64,000 nucleotides of DNA from Notamacropus eugenii (taxonomy: Eukaryota > Chordata > Mammalia > Diprotodontia > Macropodidae): assembly GCF_028372415.1 (NCBI RefSeq), contig NC_092874.1, positions 57,883,865 to 57,947,864 on the forward strand. Reading direction: 5' to 3'. Each line of letters begins with the position of its first letter. Positions within the stretch are counted from its first letter, which is position 1. The position numbers and the translations under genes are program-made. The notes under the pieces are model-generated. The model had not been told where the DNA came from. It searched no databases and saw nothing but the letters and a program-made list of their open reading frames with translations. Below are positions 1-9,961 of this stretch, piece by piece.

Positions 1-311
1 AGCAGTTTAACGTAACTGAATTATAAACTTATTTGCATGCCTCCCCAGGGAACCAGTTATTTTCCAAATAATGTAATAAATCTCCTACAAAATGGTCTTA
101 CACTATCTACTACATGGTTTATGAGGTTGTGGAAGTAAAACCCTCTTTGTTCAAACAGAAGAAATTCCAAATGCCCCAAACTCTTCATGTTCACCCTAAG
201 TGACCTGACCTGATGTCGTGGGTCTGCAACCCACTGTTTTGAGAAATTAAGCAATTCTGACAGTCAAGCATTTACTCAGTGCTTACCAGATACTACTAAG
301 GCTTGGAGTGG

Positions 312-331
312 ATACTCAAAAAGGTAAAGGT
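312..331. repeat. Left target-site duplication of the LINE at 332-720
   Basis: The 20 bases atactcaaaaaggtaaaggt recur without mismatch at 721-740. They bracket a minus-strand LINE fragment exactly, so this is the duplicated target of that insertion. The last base or two could belong to the element's ttgg tail. Confidence 0.9.
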
Positions 332-720
332 TGGTTGGTTGGTTGTTTTCCTTTGTCTTCAGACAGGACCAAAATGACATTACCGTTGTAAAATGAAATT
401 TCAGTGTGTCCAACTGTGGCTGATCAGACCAATATGAGCTCGAAATGCTTGACCACAGGTTGGGCACAGATAGTCCGTGTGAATGTTTGGGGTGAATACC
501 CCAAATCTGCACTCCTACATTTACTTTGTGCTGTCTCAATTCTGCTCTGCTCAAAGACCACAGCACCCTTTCTTATGTGGGCACGCCATGCTGAGCAGTC
601 CTGTGCCAGTGTCTCCCATGTTGCACAGTCAAATCCGAAGTTCTTGAGAAAGACCTTGAGAGTGTCCTTCTATCGTTTCTTCTGGCCACCATGTGATCGC
701 CTGCCCCATGCAAATTCTCC
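332..720 (-). mobile_element. RTE-like LINE, 5'-truncated 3' end (copy A)
   Basis: This is a 389-bp 3' fragment of a non-LTR retrotransposon on the minus strand. Reading from the right it encodes the C-terminal tail of the reverse-transcriptase polyprotein. That tail ends in a C2H2 zinc finger (CPTCGQAFRAHIGLISH plus a second H) at 404-466, immediately before a stop at 401-403. About 65 bp of 3' UTR follow and end in tandem aacc units, seen here as ttggttggttgg at 331-342. A second copy lies at 51620-52724. Perfect 20-bp TSDs flank it, so it is a complete, simple 5'-truncated insertion. The clade is called RTE-like from the short UTR and tandem-repeat tail rather than poly(A); that call is inference. 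Confidence 0.85.
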
Positions 721-740
721 ATACTCAAAAAGGTAAAGGT
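721..740. repeat. Right target-site duplication of the LINE at 332-720
   Basis: Identical over 20 bases to 312-331 and directly abutting the truncated 5' end of the minus-strand LINE. The next bases (atgg here, tggt after the left copy) differ, so the repeat ends here. Confidence 0.9.
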
Positions 741-1029
741 ATGGTCTATCCAAAGACCTGGCAGTCAATGGGGCAGGCAGGGCTGACCGCTGTGACAAAT
801 GATTAAATAGGTAGTATTTACAAGTGCAATAGGAATCATTGATGAAGATGGCTTAGAATTGTCAGGGATGGGTTCCTGAAAGTGAGTAAAGACCTAGTGG
901 AAAAGAAAGGGGTAGGTATTCCAAGAAAAAACAAAAGGAAGATCTTTAAAATGACCCTCAATGTGACACTAATAAGCCTGAGCATTTATCTTGACACTCT
1001 TAGCAATGCCTAGATCTCTGGAATTTAGT

Positions 1030-1205
1030 TTAGAATTATAGATATAGAGTAGGAAGGAATTATCTCATCCAAACTCTCTCATTTTAAGAATGAGGACATG
1101 GGAAACCCAGAGAGATTAAGTGATCTGCCCAAGGTCAAAGAGGCAGGAAATGGTAGAGTCTGGGCTCCAAATCCAGGCCATCTGACTCTAACTGTACCAC
1201 ACTGT
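1030..1205 (-). repeat. MIR-type SINE fragment
   Basis: Antisense CORE-SINE. It has a degraded 'gatgaggaaactgaggc' block near 1090, then 'agagattaagtgatctgcccaaggtca' and 'tccaaatccaggccatctgactc'. The copy is old and diverged. The stretch 741-1030 before it shows nothing I recognise. Confidence 0.7.
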
Positions 1206-1811
1206 TTGTAGAGTTGATATGTTACATGCTGTAGGAAGTTGCTTCACAAGAATGAACACCCTATACTTCAGGTATAAGAATAACCCCTAGGAAGTCTTTA
1301 CTTCACTAATGGACCTTTGATTTAATTAGTGCATTGGTACATCCATACATTCTGAATTATGCCCTTCCATAAATCTACTGAACTCCTTTTCTAGGTACTT
1401 CTGTGAGTACCAATGCAGGTTTTGAGGGCCTGCTGTCCCTTATTCTTGTTACAGGACTGACCCATTTCATTGAATGATCACAAATTTTCTGGATGATAGC
1501 TTTTTTTTTTTTTTTTGGCCACTTCTTGTACATCTCTCCATTACTCTCCATTCAGGTCATCTGAAATTTTGATTCTTTGGAATTCCATCATTCCATCTCA
1601 ATTCAACTCTAGTTTGTCATCAGTTGATGAAAACACCCATCCTCTGCTGGCTCTCTCCAAGGATGTAACACTGCTATATGGAAAGACTCAATTTCTTTAG
1701 AGACCCAGAGTTATTATGTCAGGGTAAACCTCTAAAAGATTCTTTTCTTACATTCCAGAAGAGGGAGAACTTGGATCCCCTCATACTTCTTTTAAGGACA
1801 CTTATCTTAGG
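1206..1811. other. No recognised feature
   Basis: AT-rich sequence with a T run at 1501-1516. Small open frames here carry no recognisable domain. I see no repeat I can name. Confidence 0.4.
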
Positions 1812-2040
1812 TGGTGAGGTAAATAGAGCATCAGACCTAGAGTTAGGAAGACCTGAGTTCAGTGCCAGCCCCAGACATTTAATTGTTGTGTGACTCTGGG
1901 TAACTCATTTAACTTCTGTTTGTCTCTGTTTCTTCAACTGTAAAATAAAAATGATAGCACTGGTCAGTTATTGTGAGAAGACCTAGCGCAATGATTGGCA
2001 CATAGTAAGTGCTACATAAATGATTATTTTCTTCCCTTAC
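1812..2040 (+). repeat. MAR1/MIR-type SINE
   Basis: The tRNA-like B box (gacctgagttcagtgcc) at about 1850 is followed by the CORE (tgtgtgactctgggtaactc), a 'ctgtaaaataaaaatgatagcac' block and the L2-like end 'ggcacatagtaagtgctacataaatg'. Its 3' end runs straight into the (CT)n tract. Confidence 0.8.

Positions 2041-2045
<5 letters not shown>

Positions 2046-2100
<55 letters not shown>
2046..2100. repeat. (CT)n microsatellite
   Basis: About 27 uninterrupted CT dinucleotides directly downstream of a SINE tail. A perfect tract of this length is likely to be length-variable. Confidence 0.95.
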
Positions 2101-2104
<4 letters not shown>

Positions 2105-2290
2105 GAGCTATAAAGATTGGGATCACAGGATTTAGAAATGAAACGCACTTTAGTAATTACCTGTTCTGATTCATTTATTTTACAGATGAAGAAACAGAGC
2201 CATTTGACCAGTGTCAAAGTGATAGTAAGGAGCTGATTCAGAAGTTTTCTGTTTCTAAATTCAGTGTGCTCCTCATCAAATCACACTGCC
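2105..2290 (-). repeat. Old MIR-like SINE fragment
   Basis: Antisense remnant with 'tttattttacagatgaagaaacagag' followed by a degenerate CORE and 'cacactgcctc'. Weaker than the other MIR calls. Confidence 0.5.
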
Positions 2291-2989
2291 TCCCTTGGTC
2301 TCCTTTGTCTGTGACTGTCAGAAATTAGTCCTTAATATAAGACCACCTAGAGGGTGGTACATTATCCTCGGGGCCATTTAAATGGTGTACTTGGTCTTAT
2401 TTCAGTTTATTGAAAGACTTTATTTTTATCTCTGTAGCTTTCCTTCCCTTTCTCTTTGGGGAAACAATGAAAAGGAACTATTCTAACCACCTATAGCGAA
2501 GTAAGTGATTGATGTTTGTGTTTTTAATGCATAACATTAATCCAAGATTCCAAGAGATGGGAAAAAGAAGGAGGAGGTGATGGCAGAGAGCATGAGTCTG
2601 AAAAGAAATGTTACCACGGGGATTGTGAGATGTATGAAAATAATGTGAAAATAAGGGTTAGCCGAGTATTCTCACAGCCATGAAAGGTAGCGGCAGAAGC
2701 GAGCACACTTGATATTGATTAAGTGATGACATGATAGTAATTCCTCTGTGTCTTCACCCAGAACACCCTCTCACTGAGGTTTTGATCTAGACAAAACTGG
2801 AAGTGGGAATTATCTCCTTAGGGCCAACAGCCTGAAAAGCATCCTCACTGGAGACTGAAGAAGGCTGGAACACTGCCCCAAATGTCAGAGAGGCATAGAC
2901 CTTGGGCTCCTGCAGAGGAGAGGGGACTAAGCTTGGGTCAAGTTACCATGGTAGAGCTGCTCAAGTCAATGACAAAGGACTACAAGTGC
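2291..2989. other. No recognised feature
   Basis: About 700 bp between repeats with no domain-bearing frame and no repeat that I can identify. Confidence 0.4.
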
Positions 2990-3213
2990 TATTTTTTACA
3001 GTCGTGTCGGGCTCTTTGTGACCCCATTTGGGGTTTTCTTGGTAAAACTCCTAGAGTGGTTTGCCATTTCCTTCTCCAGCTCATTTTACAAATAAGAAAA
3101 CTAAGGCAAACAAGGTTAAGTGACTTGCCTAGGGTCATAGAACTAGTAAGTGTCTGAGGCCAGATTTAATGAGTCTTCCCAACTCCAGGCACTCTATGGC
3201 ACCACCTAGCTGA
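2990..3213 (-). repeat. tRNA-derived CORE-SINE (long type)
   Basis: In plus-strand reading it runs gtcgtgtcgggctctttgtg, ccccatttggggttttcttgg, the 'ccatttccttctccagctca' block, then the CORE, to 'accacctagctg', which is the complement of the tRNA-like head. It is a nearly full-length antisense copy. Confidence 0.9.
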
Positions 3214-3289
3214 GAGCCCTCTAAAAATCTAACACCCTTTTAAATCCAGTGCCCTGTGACAGAACCCATGCCATTCTGCCCTAGTTTTA

Positions 3290-3470
3290 TCAGCACAGTG
3301 GAGCAGGTAGAGTGCTAGAGTTGTAATCAGGAAGACCTATATTCAAATCCCAGTTTTAGCACTAGCTGCGTATGTGACCTAGGGCAAGTTACTTAACTTC
3401 TCTGCCTGAGTATTTCCAACTGTAAAATGTGAGGGTTGGTCTTGATGACTTCCGAACCTATGAACTTTCA
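3290..3470 (+). repeat. MIR-type SINE
   Basis: tRNA-like head (gagcaggtagagtgctagag, then tattcaaatcccagtttt) followed by the CORE (gtatgtgacctagggcaagt) and a 'ctgtaaaatgtgagggttgg' end. Confidence 0.8.
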
Positions 3471-4149
3471 TGTCACTTCTGTTGCCTGAAGCTTGTGGCA
3501 AGGTGATGGTTGGTGGGAAGAAGTCTTGGGGTTGCTGAAGATCCCATCTTCTTCCATTCCTGCTTTTCAGAGCCCCAAAGATCTTCCCTGGATAAGTAAA
3601 TAAAGAGTAGATATTCACAGCTATTGAAAGGAGTAGCCCAGCAAAGCAGTCACCCTCCCATTTAAAAGACAAAGCCTTTGGGGATGTGGTTGCTTGCCTT
3701 TTTCTCCACCTACCTTTCAGAAGGTCTTTCCTGGAGATTTTCACACATATGATAATCATCTAAGCAGGCAACTTATTTCTAAAAGATGGTCTGTGTTAGT
3801 TAATGGAGTTGAGTTTTAACTTCTTGTTTTGAATTTTTCCCCCCAAGACCAGGATGACTTTACACTACCATCTGAAGGCCAGCCCCCTCAATCAGGCATG
3901 GGAAGAAATGATCAGAAGGTCTATGAAACGCCTAGTTGGAAGGCAGAAGTAACACAGACTAAGAAGCTGCCTTAGTCACTGAAAGAAATGACGGTGATTC
4001 TCAAAAACCATCAATAAGTTGTCATTATGGAAAATAGGTTCTTTACCCAAGAAATGCAAAGATTGTCTCTAACCAAAGAAGTGGAATAGAATTAGAAACA
4101 TCAAAAATCAAGGATGTGAAATCCAAGAGGAAGACTCTGAAAACAATTA
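3471..4149. other. No recognised feature
   Basis: Unannotatable stretch. A minus-strand open frame of 126 codons crosses it, but it runs into the neighbouring SINE and has no recognisable domain. Confidence 0.4.
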
Positions 4150-4345
4150 ATGAAGGAATATACATTTAATTTAAAAAAATAACTAGCATTTACCCATTAA
4201 GGTTTGCAAAGCCCTTCACAAATATTATCTCATGATATCCTCACAAGAACCCTAGGAGGTAGGTGCTATTATTGTCACCATTTTTCAGATGAAGAAACTA
4301 AGGCAGACAGAAATAACAAAGCTAAGAGACTCCAGGCTCAGTTCT
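4150..4345 (-). repeat. MIR-type SINE
   Basis: Antisense MIR 3' half: 'ggtttgcaaagcccttcaca', 'attatctcatgatatcctca', 'ctaggaggtaggtgctatta', then 'cagatgaagaaactaaggca'. The left part corresponds to the 3' end of the element. Confidence 0.85.
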
Positions 4346-4667
4346 CAACCTACTGCAACTCCTTGCTACCTAGTTCCATTTTGCACAGAAAAAAAAAAAA
4401 AGAATTCTCTGGAACAAACTCAGTTTTAATTGGAGCCAGGGTAAAAATAGAAGTATTCAAGAGACTATATATTCCCCTAGGGACTGCACTTGGTAAACAG
4501 CCAAAATCCTCTAGATGGGAGAGGATGAGTTTCTCTCTGGATCTGAATAACAATGTCTTTTATGGCCATTTTGAACCCCTTGTCTCTCATTCCAGGATCA
4601 CCAAAAAAGTCTTTTGGTGTGATCTTGATTTCATATGTAGATGCATTATAGGTCTCTGACTAGGCTG

Positions 4668-4795
4668 TGGCTTGTCCCCTTGAGGACAGAGGCCATATCT
4701 TAAATTTCTTTGTATTGCAAATATTAACAGAACAACATGAGTATTCATCGATATAATAATAAATATCAATAAATACTTGCTAATTGATTGATTTC
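4668..4795 (+). repeat. L2 3' end fragment
   Basis: Typical L2 tail: 'ccccttgaggacagaggcca', 'tttctttgtattgcaa', then 'aataaatacttgctaattga'. The middle is degraded. Confidence 0.7.
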
Positions 4796-5274
4796 CAACC
4801 CCCATCATATCTTGCATATTCTCTTTCAGATGGTAACCACTTGACTATTTGTTGGCTAATTGTTCAATTTTCTATTTAACATAATCTCTACTCTCCTCCC
4901 CTTAGAAATGGATACCTGGAAATAGTGCTCTGGATTCCACTTACTTGCCAGGTGTAACCACCTCATTCCGATTCATTCATCTTAATCTTGGGGGGTTAAT
5001 TGTAATGAGCCATCTTCTACCTACACTATATTTGAAGACAAAGGACTTGGATTCTAATTTTGTTCAGCTCATTCCAACTCTGCCATCTTGAGTTTCTCTG
5101 GGATTAATTTTTTACATCTGTAAAAGGAGGGGGTTGGATTAGATGAGTTTACCCTTCTGGGAAAGGGGAATGTAAATACTGATGGGGATAGAGATTCTGA
5201 GGGGGCTGGGAACAAGGATACGTGTACATAAGTGCGAAAAAAATGAGATTTTGGGAGGGTCAGTATTGATAAGT
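4796..5274. other. No recognised feature
   Basis: No repeat or domain recognised. A short MIR-like stretch ('catctgtaaaaggagggggt') sits near 5115. Confidence 0.35.
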
Positions 5275-5464
5275 GAGTTCTGCTCACTACATTTTTAGGA
5301 AGGGCTGGAATAAGCTGGAAAATATTCAGAGAAACACAGCAAGGATGATGAAAGATTTCAAGTTCATTACATGCATGGATCAGTTGAAAAAAAGTGGGGA
5401 TATTTGCCTGGGGAGTTAAAACTTGGGGGAGGGGAGGGGCATGATCAATGTCTCCAAGTCCACA
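5275..5464 (+). repeat. CR1/L3 LINE 3' fragment, first part
   Basis: Matches the CR1-type 3' region: 'aatattcagagaaacacagc', 'aggatgatgaaagatttcaa', then a degraded 'tatttgcctggggagttaaa' (consensus ...tttagcctggagaag...). The next CR1 segment follows at 5529 after an L2 piece. Confidence 0.75.
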
Positions 5465-5528
5465 AGTCAAAGTCAATAAGTATTCACTAAGTATGCCAGG
5501 CACTGTTCTAAATGGTGGGGATATGAAG
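5465..5528 (-). repeat. L2 3' end, antisense, first part
   Basis: 'caataagtattcactaagta' and 'tgccaggcactgttctaaat' are the complement of the L2 terminus. The L2 sequence resumes at 5736. Confidence 0.7.
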
Positions 5529-5735
5529 AGATGTGAGGTGGAAAAATGATTGGAGAACTAGCATAGATAGTAAGAAATTGCAAAGAGGTGGATTTAGGTT
5601 TCTAAATGGGCTGCTTCAGGAGAGAGTGCATTTCTTTCCCGAGAGATCTTTAAGCAAAACCTAAATGACCATTTGCCAGGAATGCAGTAAATGGGAATTT
5701 TCAGGCAGGTCTCTTCCAGTTCTGAGTCCTATGGT
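5529..5735 (+). repeat. CR1/L3 LINE 3' fragment, second part
   Basis: Contains the CR1 terminal region: 'atgggctgcttcaggagaga', 'gaccatttgccaggaatgca', 'caggtctcttccagttctga' and 'gtcctatggtcc'. It continues in CR1 order from 5275-5464. Confidence 0.8.
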
Positions 5736-5960
5736 CCTACACAGTCCCTGACTTCCAGTAACTTATCATTTTGGGGAGACAACATAAAAACATAACGTCT
5801 TAAATAACAAAAGAAAGTAGTGTGTAATTAAGTACTCTAATAAATAGTACAGATAAATATAAGAATTTAGAAGGCGAGGATGTGGGTGAAGGCTACCTGG
5901 AGAAAATGAAATGAGTTCTATCTTGAATCATGGGTAGAATTTGAATAAGTTCACTATGCA
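5736..5960 (-). repeat. L2 3' region, antisense, second part
   Basis: 'cacagtccctgacttccagt' followed by 'aacttatcattttggggaga' continues the antisense L2 from where 5465-5528 stopped, then runs into the usual 'gtgaaggctacctggagaaa' region. Confidence 0.65.
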
Positions 5961-6383
5961 ATTGATTAAGTATCTTTTTAAAAAATTATGTGTTCTCTGC
6001 CCAGCAAATAAAAGTAAGCACCTCAGTGGGGGCTCAGAAGTTATAGTTTCTGAGTGGGTACTGACCCACCAAATATCTTGAAACTGGGATAGTTTTTCTA
6101 TGGTCCCATATGTAAGGGGGTAGGGCCAGGTTCCACATTTGTTATTTAGTATTTATGAAAATGAAACTATTTGCAATCACTTTCTAGTCAAGCAGAAATA
6201 GATTAGTCATTAATCTTCTTGATTAAAACCAAAGTGACCCACACTCTTTAGTATGTAACTGGTACTTGTTCTTTTCTGTCCTGGCTGGCATCCCATGGGG
6301 TAAAGAGGCAAACCACTGCTGCCCTCTGTCAGTCTTTAAGAAAACTTGGGTCCCATAAAGAGCTAGGATGTAGTGTTAAGAAG
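5961..6383. other. No recognised feature
   Basis: AT-rich and without any repeat or coding signal that I can identify. Confidence 0.4.
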
Positions 6384-6654
6384 TTAGGTGATGCAGTGGA
6401 TGGAGAACAGGACCTCTAATCAAAAGATCCAAGTTCAAGTCCAGTCTCAAGCTCTTACTGGCTGTGTAATCCTGGGCACATCTTTTCACCTTTGTCTGTC
6501 TCAGTTTCCTCATCTTAAGAATAAGAACAGTAATAGCACCTACCTCCCAGGGTTCTTCTATGGATAAAATGAGATGATATTTGTAAAGCATTTATATCCT
6601 GGAAAACCTTTAAAACTCTATATAAATATTACCTGTTACTATTACTAGTAATAC
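6384..6654 (+). repeat. MAR1-type SINE
   Basis: Full-length copy. It has a head (aggtgatgcagtggatggag), B box (gttcaagtccagtctc), CORE (gctgtgtaatcctgggcaca), 'cacctacctcccagggttct', 'aaaatgagatgatatttgta', and a tail ending in tattac units that grade into the trinucleotide array. Confidence 0.9.
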
Positions 6655-6743
6655 TGCCTCTGGCATTACTGCTACTACCATTACTGCTACTACCACTATT
6701 GGTATTACTATTACTACTACTGGTCTTACTGCTGCTGCTGCTG

Positions 6744-6802
<59 letters not shown>

Positions 6803-6895
6803 GGTATTACTATTTCTACTACTGCTGATATTACTACTATTGCTACTACTATTTCTAATACTGCTGGTGCTACTACTACTAGTATTGTTATTATC
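6655..6895. repeat. Imperfect (CTA)n trinucleotide array
   Basis: Roughly 240 bp of CTA/CTG/TTA-type triplets, perfect between about 6744 and 6800 (tactactac...), with degenerate flanks. It grows directly from the 3' tail of a MAR1 SINE. It produces long homopolymeric leucine or valine open frames on the two strands, which are artefacts of the repeat. Confidence 0.95.
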
Positions 6896-7644
6896 ACCAC
6901 CAAAAACAACAACCTCCCACCCTCAGTTAACTGCTTGCGGCCCAGAGCCCTGCTCAGGTTATGACAACTTTGAAGTCTTTGTACCACAGTGGGTCCCATG
7001 GAGGTGATGTTTAACAGGAACAGTGTTCATTACTAGAATAAAATTGAACTAGAAAAGTGATCTAACTAAAAAATGTACAAACAGTAAACTATGAGAGTTT
7101 CAAGAAGGGAAGGAAATCTACTTGGAAGTAGACATTCTTTTTATCCAGTCTTATCACTTGAATGGTGACTGCAGAAAGTTAGCTAAGCCAGGAATTGCTA
7201 AACTGTGCCAATCAAAGAACTTTGCATTTAGTAGGTGCACAGGAAAGGGCTGCTGAATTAATTTACTACCTCTTGTACCCTTTTACTGCTCCTTCATGGT
7301 GTCCAGTGCATACAGCCACTGGAACCTAAGCATGACTCCGAGGAACATGGGCTAACCAGGATCATGTTGGGTCTTTGTGTTCTTTCTAATTTCTTAGGGA
7401 TCAGCAAAGGACAGTGGTGGTTGGTCTACTGACAGTTGTGGGGTGCAGGGTAGAGAAGAGTAGCAGTCACATACCTTGATCCGACTATCCAACCTTATCT
7501 GGCCATTTTGCTCTCTGCTACTGCTACTCCTGCTACTCCTGCTATCACTCCACCCTCTAAGATGTTTCATCCAAGACCATGAATGAATGAATAAAAAGAT
7601 TTATTAAGGACTTGGTTTAAGCAAAGTTTATATGCTAAGTGATC
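6896..7644. other. No recognised feature
   Basis: No named repeat. A short run of tgctac triplets near 7518-7545 echoes the array upstream. Confidence 0.35.
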
Positions 7645-7835
7645 AAAGGGGTTTGGACTGAAAGGGACCTTAGAGGTGATCTAGCATAACTCTTTGAATT
7701 TTTATTTTTTAACAAATGGGGAAAAATAAGTCCGAAGAGTCATTTGACTAAGATCACACAAACAATAAATAGCAGAACCAGATCTTTGACTCAGATCAAT
7801 TGTTCTATCTATCATGCTGTCTCTTTGCTGATGCT
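7645..7835 (-). repeat. Old MIR-like SINE fragment
   Basis: Antisense: 'ggaccttagaggtgatctag', a degenerate 'aaatggggaaaaataagtcc', 'gactaagatcacacaaac' and 'agcagaaccagatctttgac'. Confidence 0.6.
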
Positions 7836-9565
7836 GCAGACAGTTTTACCTTCAAGGTTTTTAAATGGATTATCATTAGTTTATCCACAAACAGGTTAGG
7901 GTGATACAGCGATGATCCTTTCCTAAGCTGGGTAATTGACTAAATGGCTTCTCTAATTTCCTTCCAGTATAAATCACATGCAGCCATTTTGTATTGATGG
8001 AATCCCAGAAGTCATTCTGGAGCAACTTGATTTGTCAATTAGCCATGCGACCAGCCAGCTCTGGTTTTAATGGCCAGGTGCACTGTCTGGCCTGATCCTA
8101 ATGAGTAGCTCAGTCAGTCAGTAGGAGGAGGCACAGGCAAGCTGGTATATCTCTGCATTCTTCTTTTACTCCTCTTCACAGATTAAACCCAAGAAAGTCT
8201 CCAACAGCATCCTGAGAATGCAAAGTATGTCACGATGCTGTGGATACTAAAAACAAGGACTACTGAATTCTCAAACTGCTTAGCATATCCCCTACCACCC
8301 TGTAGCTAACAGCAGGAAGGGATTTCCAAATGGGGACTAGCAACCTCTAAATTGTTCAGTGCCCCAACCCACAAATAACCCAGTGAGCTTACAGCCCTAT
8401 CACAAAATACAAAGGAAAGTTTTGACATCATTAGGAAAAACAGCAAAACAACAAGAAAAAATCATAAATCATTCCCTACCAGATCATATAGGCCATTGGG
8501 ACTTTGCAGGTAATAAAGCAGCATTGTGTATCCTCTGAGTGGAGCCTGGAAAGCAGGAGACCTGCCATCAACATGTTATGTAGCCCCAAGCAACTTAGTA
8601 ATTTCTCTGTCTCCATCTCAAAGTAGTTATTTGGGAGGGAGAGCAAAGTAAATATATTTTCTGAGCACTTTTAGCTGATTAAAAGGCTTAAGGGCTCAAT
8701 ATTAGTTTGATGTTTGGCACAGACTGGATTACCTCAGAGCACTGAGAGGTAAATTTTTACATGCTAATAAAGATTAGCATATCATCAAAAGATAGATAAT
8801 GGAAATAGCCTATTGGAAAGAACCCTGTAATAGAAGTTTTGGAACATGCATGATCTTTAGTCTTTGTTCAACTATGTCCTTGGATGATTCAAGTCAAACA
8901 AATATTTATTTAATGTCCACTATAAGAGATGCTATGTTCGTCAACTCTGAGGCATCAAAAGATGAATGTCAATTTCCGCTTTCAAGATGCTTATGTGTGT
9001 GTTAATGACAAATAAAAAAAATTCTGCGTTAGAATATGGTAAATAATTAATAGAGGGACCCAGTTCAGATGATCTCTAAGGTTTTTCTTAGCTTTAAATT
9101 CCCACATTTTGAGGTTGCTTTTCCAAAAAAGTTTTGAATTCCTATGGGCCACTGATTGTGAATGTTTCCTATCTGGATGCACTAAGGATACTGACTTTTC
9201 AAATCTGTGGGGGAAATGTATAGCAGGACAAAGACCACCTGTAGAGACTTGATCTGGCCTCAATTTCTCCTTTTAAAAAACAGTAATTAAGATGCCTCAG
9301 GAAAATACTATTTAGATAAAGAGACCTAACTTCAACGGAGTTGGTAGGGGGTAAAATCCTCTAATTGCCTCTTCTGAAACTACTAATTGACAAACATCCT
9401 CTTCCAAAATATTGCTGCTTTGTTGTGGATAATGAGGAGTCTTCAAGGCAGTTCTTCAGGTGTACCACCTATGACTCTATGCCAGCTAAAGGTATGTTAG
9501 ACCAAGCACGTCCTCCACTTGGTGGTGAGATTTGAAACTGTTGAATTTAGGGTAGATGACTTAAC
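7836..9565. other. Repeat-poor stretch
   Basis: About 1.7 kb with no repeat that I can name. The part at 7930-8200 keeps homeodomain-like ATTA/TAAT cores (gtcaattagccatg, tttaatggcc, cctaatgag) and a higher GC content than its surroundings. It could be conserved non-coding sequence; nothing coding is visible. Confidence 0.35.
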
Positions 9566-9817
9566 TTGTTGTTATCGTTTGGTTGTCTTCGGTTCTTCGT
9601 GACCCCATTTGGGGTTTTCTTGGCAAAGATACTGGAGTGATTTGCCATTTCCTTCTCCAGTTCATTTTATAGATGAGCAAACTGAGGCAAGCAGGGTGAA
9701 ATGGATTATCCAGGATCACACAGCTAATAAGTGTCTGAGGCCATACTTGAACTCAACTCAGGAAGATGACTCTTTGGGACTCCATGTCTGGCACTCTATC
9801 CACTGCACCTAGCTGCC
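9566..9817 (-). repeat. tRNA-derived CORE-SINE (long type)
   Basis: Full-length antisense copy from 'ttgttgttatcgttt' through 'gaccccatttggggttttct', 'ccatttccttctccagttca' and 'ggatcacacagctaataagt' to 'ccactgcacctagctgcc'. Confidence 0.92.
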
Positions 9818-9961
9818 CTAGCTTACTTAGTTACTAGATGCCAAAATTATCAGAGGGACAACACACTGTTCATTTTAATGGAACTTCATCGAAAAACAGC
9901 CTGAATGTCTGAGATGAAAAATAGGTGGTGTAATTAATATTAGAATACCTGCTACCCTCTA

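Noticed and set aside
332-720. BovB as the identity of the LINE
   Set aside because: The reverse-transcriptase motifs (YRTDGKFFNLKRLQAKTK, FADDCALNAASE) differ from the BovB ones that I know, and the C-terminal zinc finger and aacc tail do not fit it.
3379-3759. Minus-strand open frame of 126 codons
   Set aside because: It ends inside a MIR, has no recognisable domain and no supporting splice or promoter context that I can defend.
4204-4659. Plus-strand open frame of 151 codons
   Set aside because: The first third is an antisense MIR and the rest has no domain or composition typical of a gene.
5069-5503. Minus-strand open frame of 144 codons
   Set aside because: It is largely the antisense of a CR1/L3 fragment joined to an L2 tail; no protein domain is visible.
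6610-7007. Valine-rich and leucine-rich open frames of 102-129 codons, resembling membrane proteins
   Set aside because: They are products of the (CTA)n triplet array in different frames.
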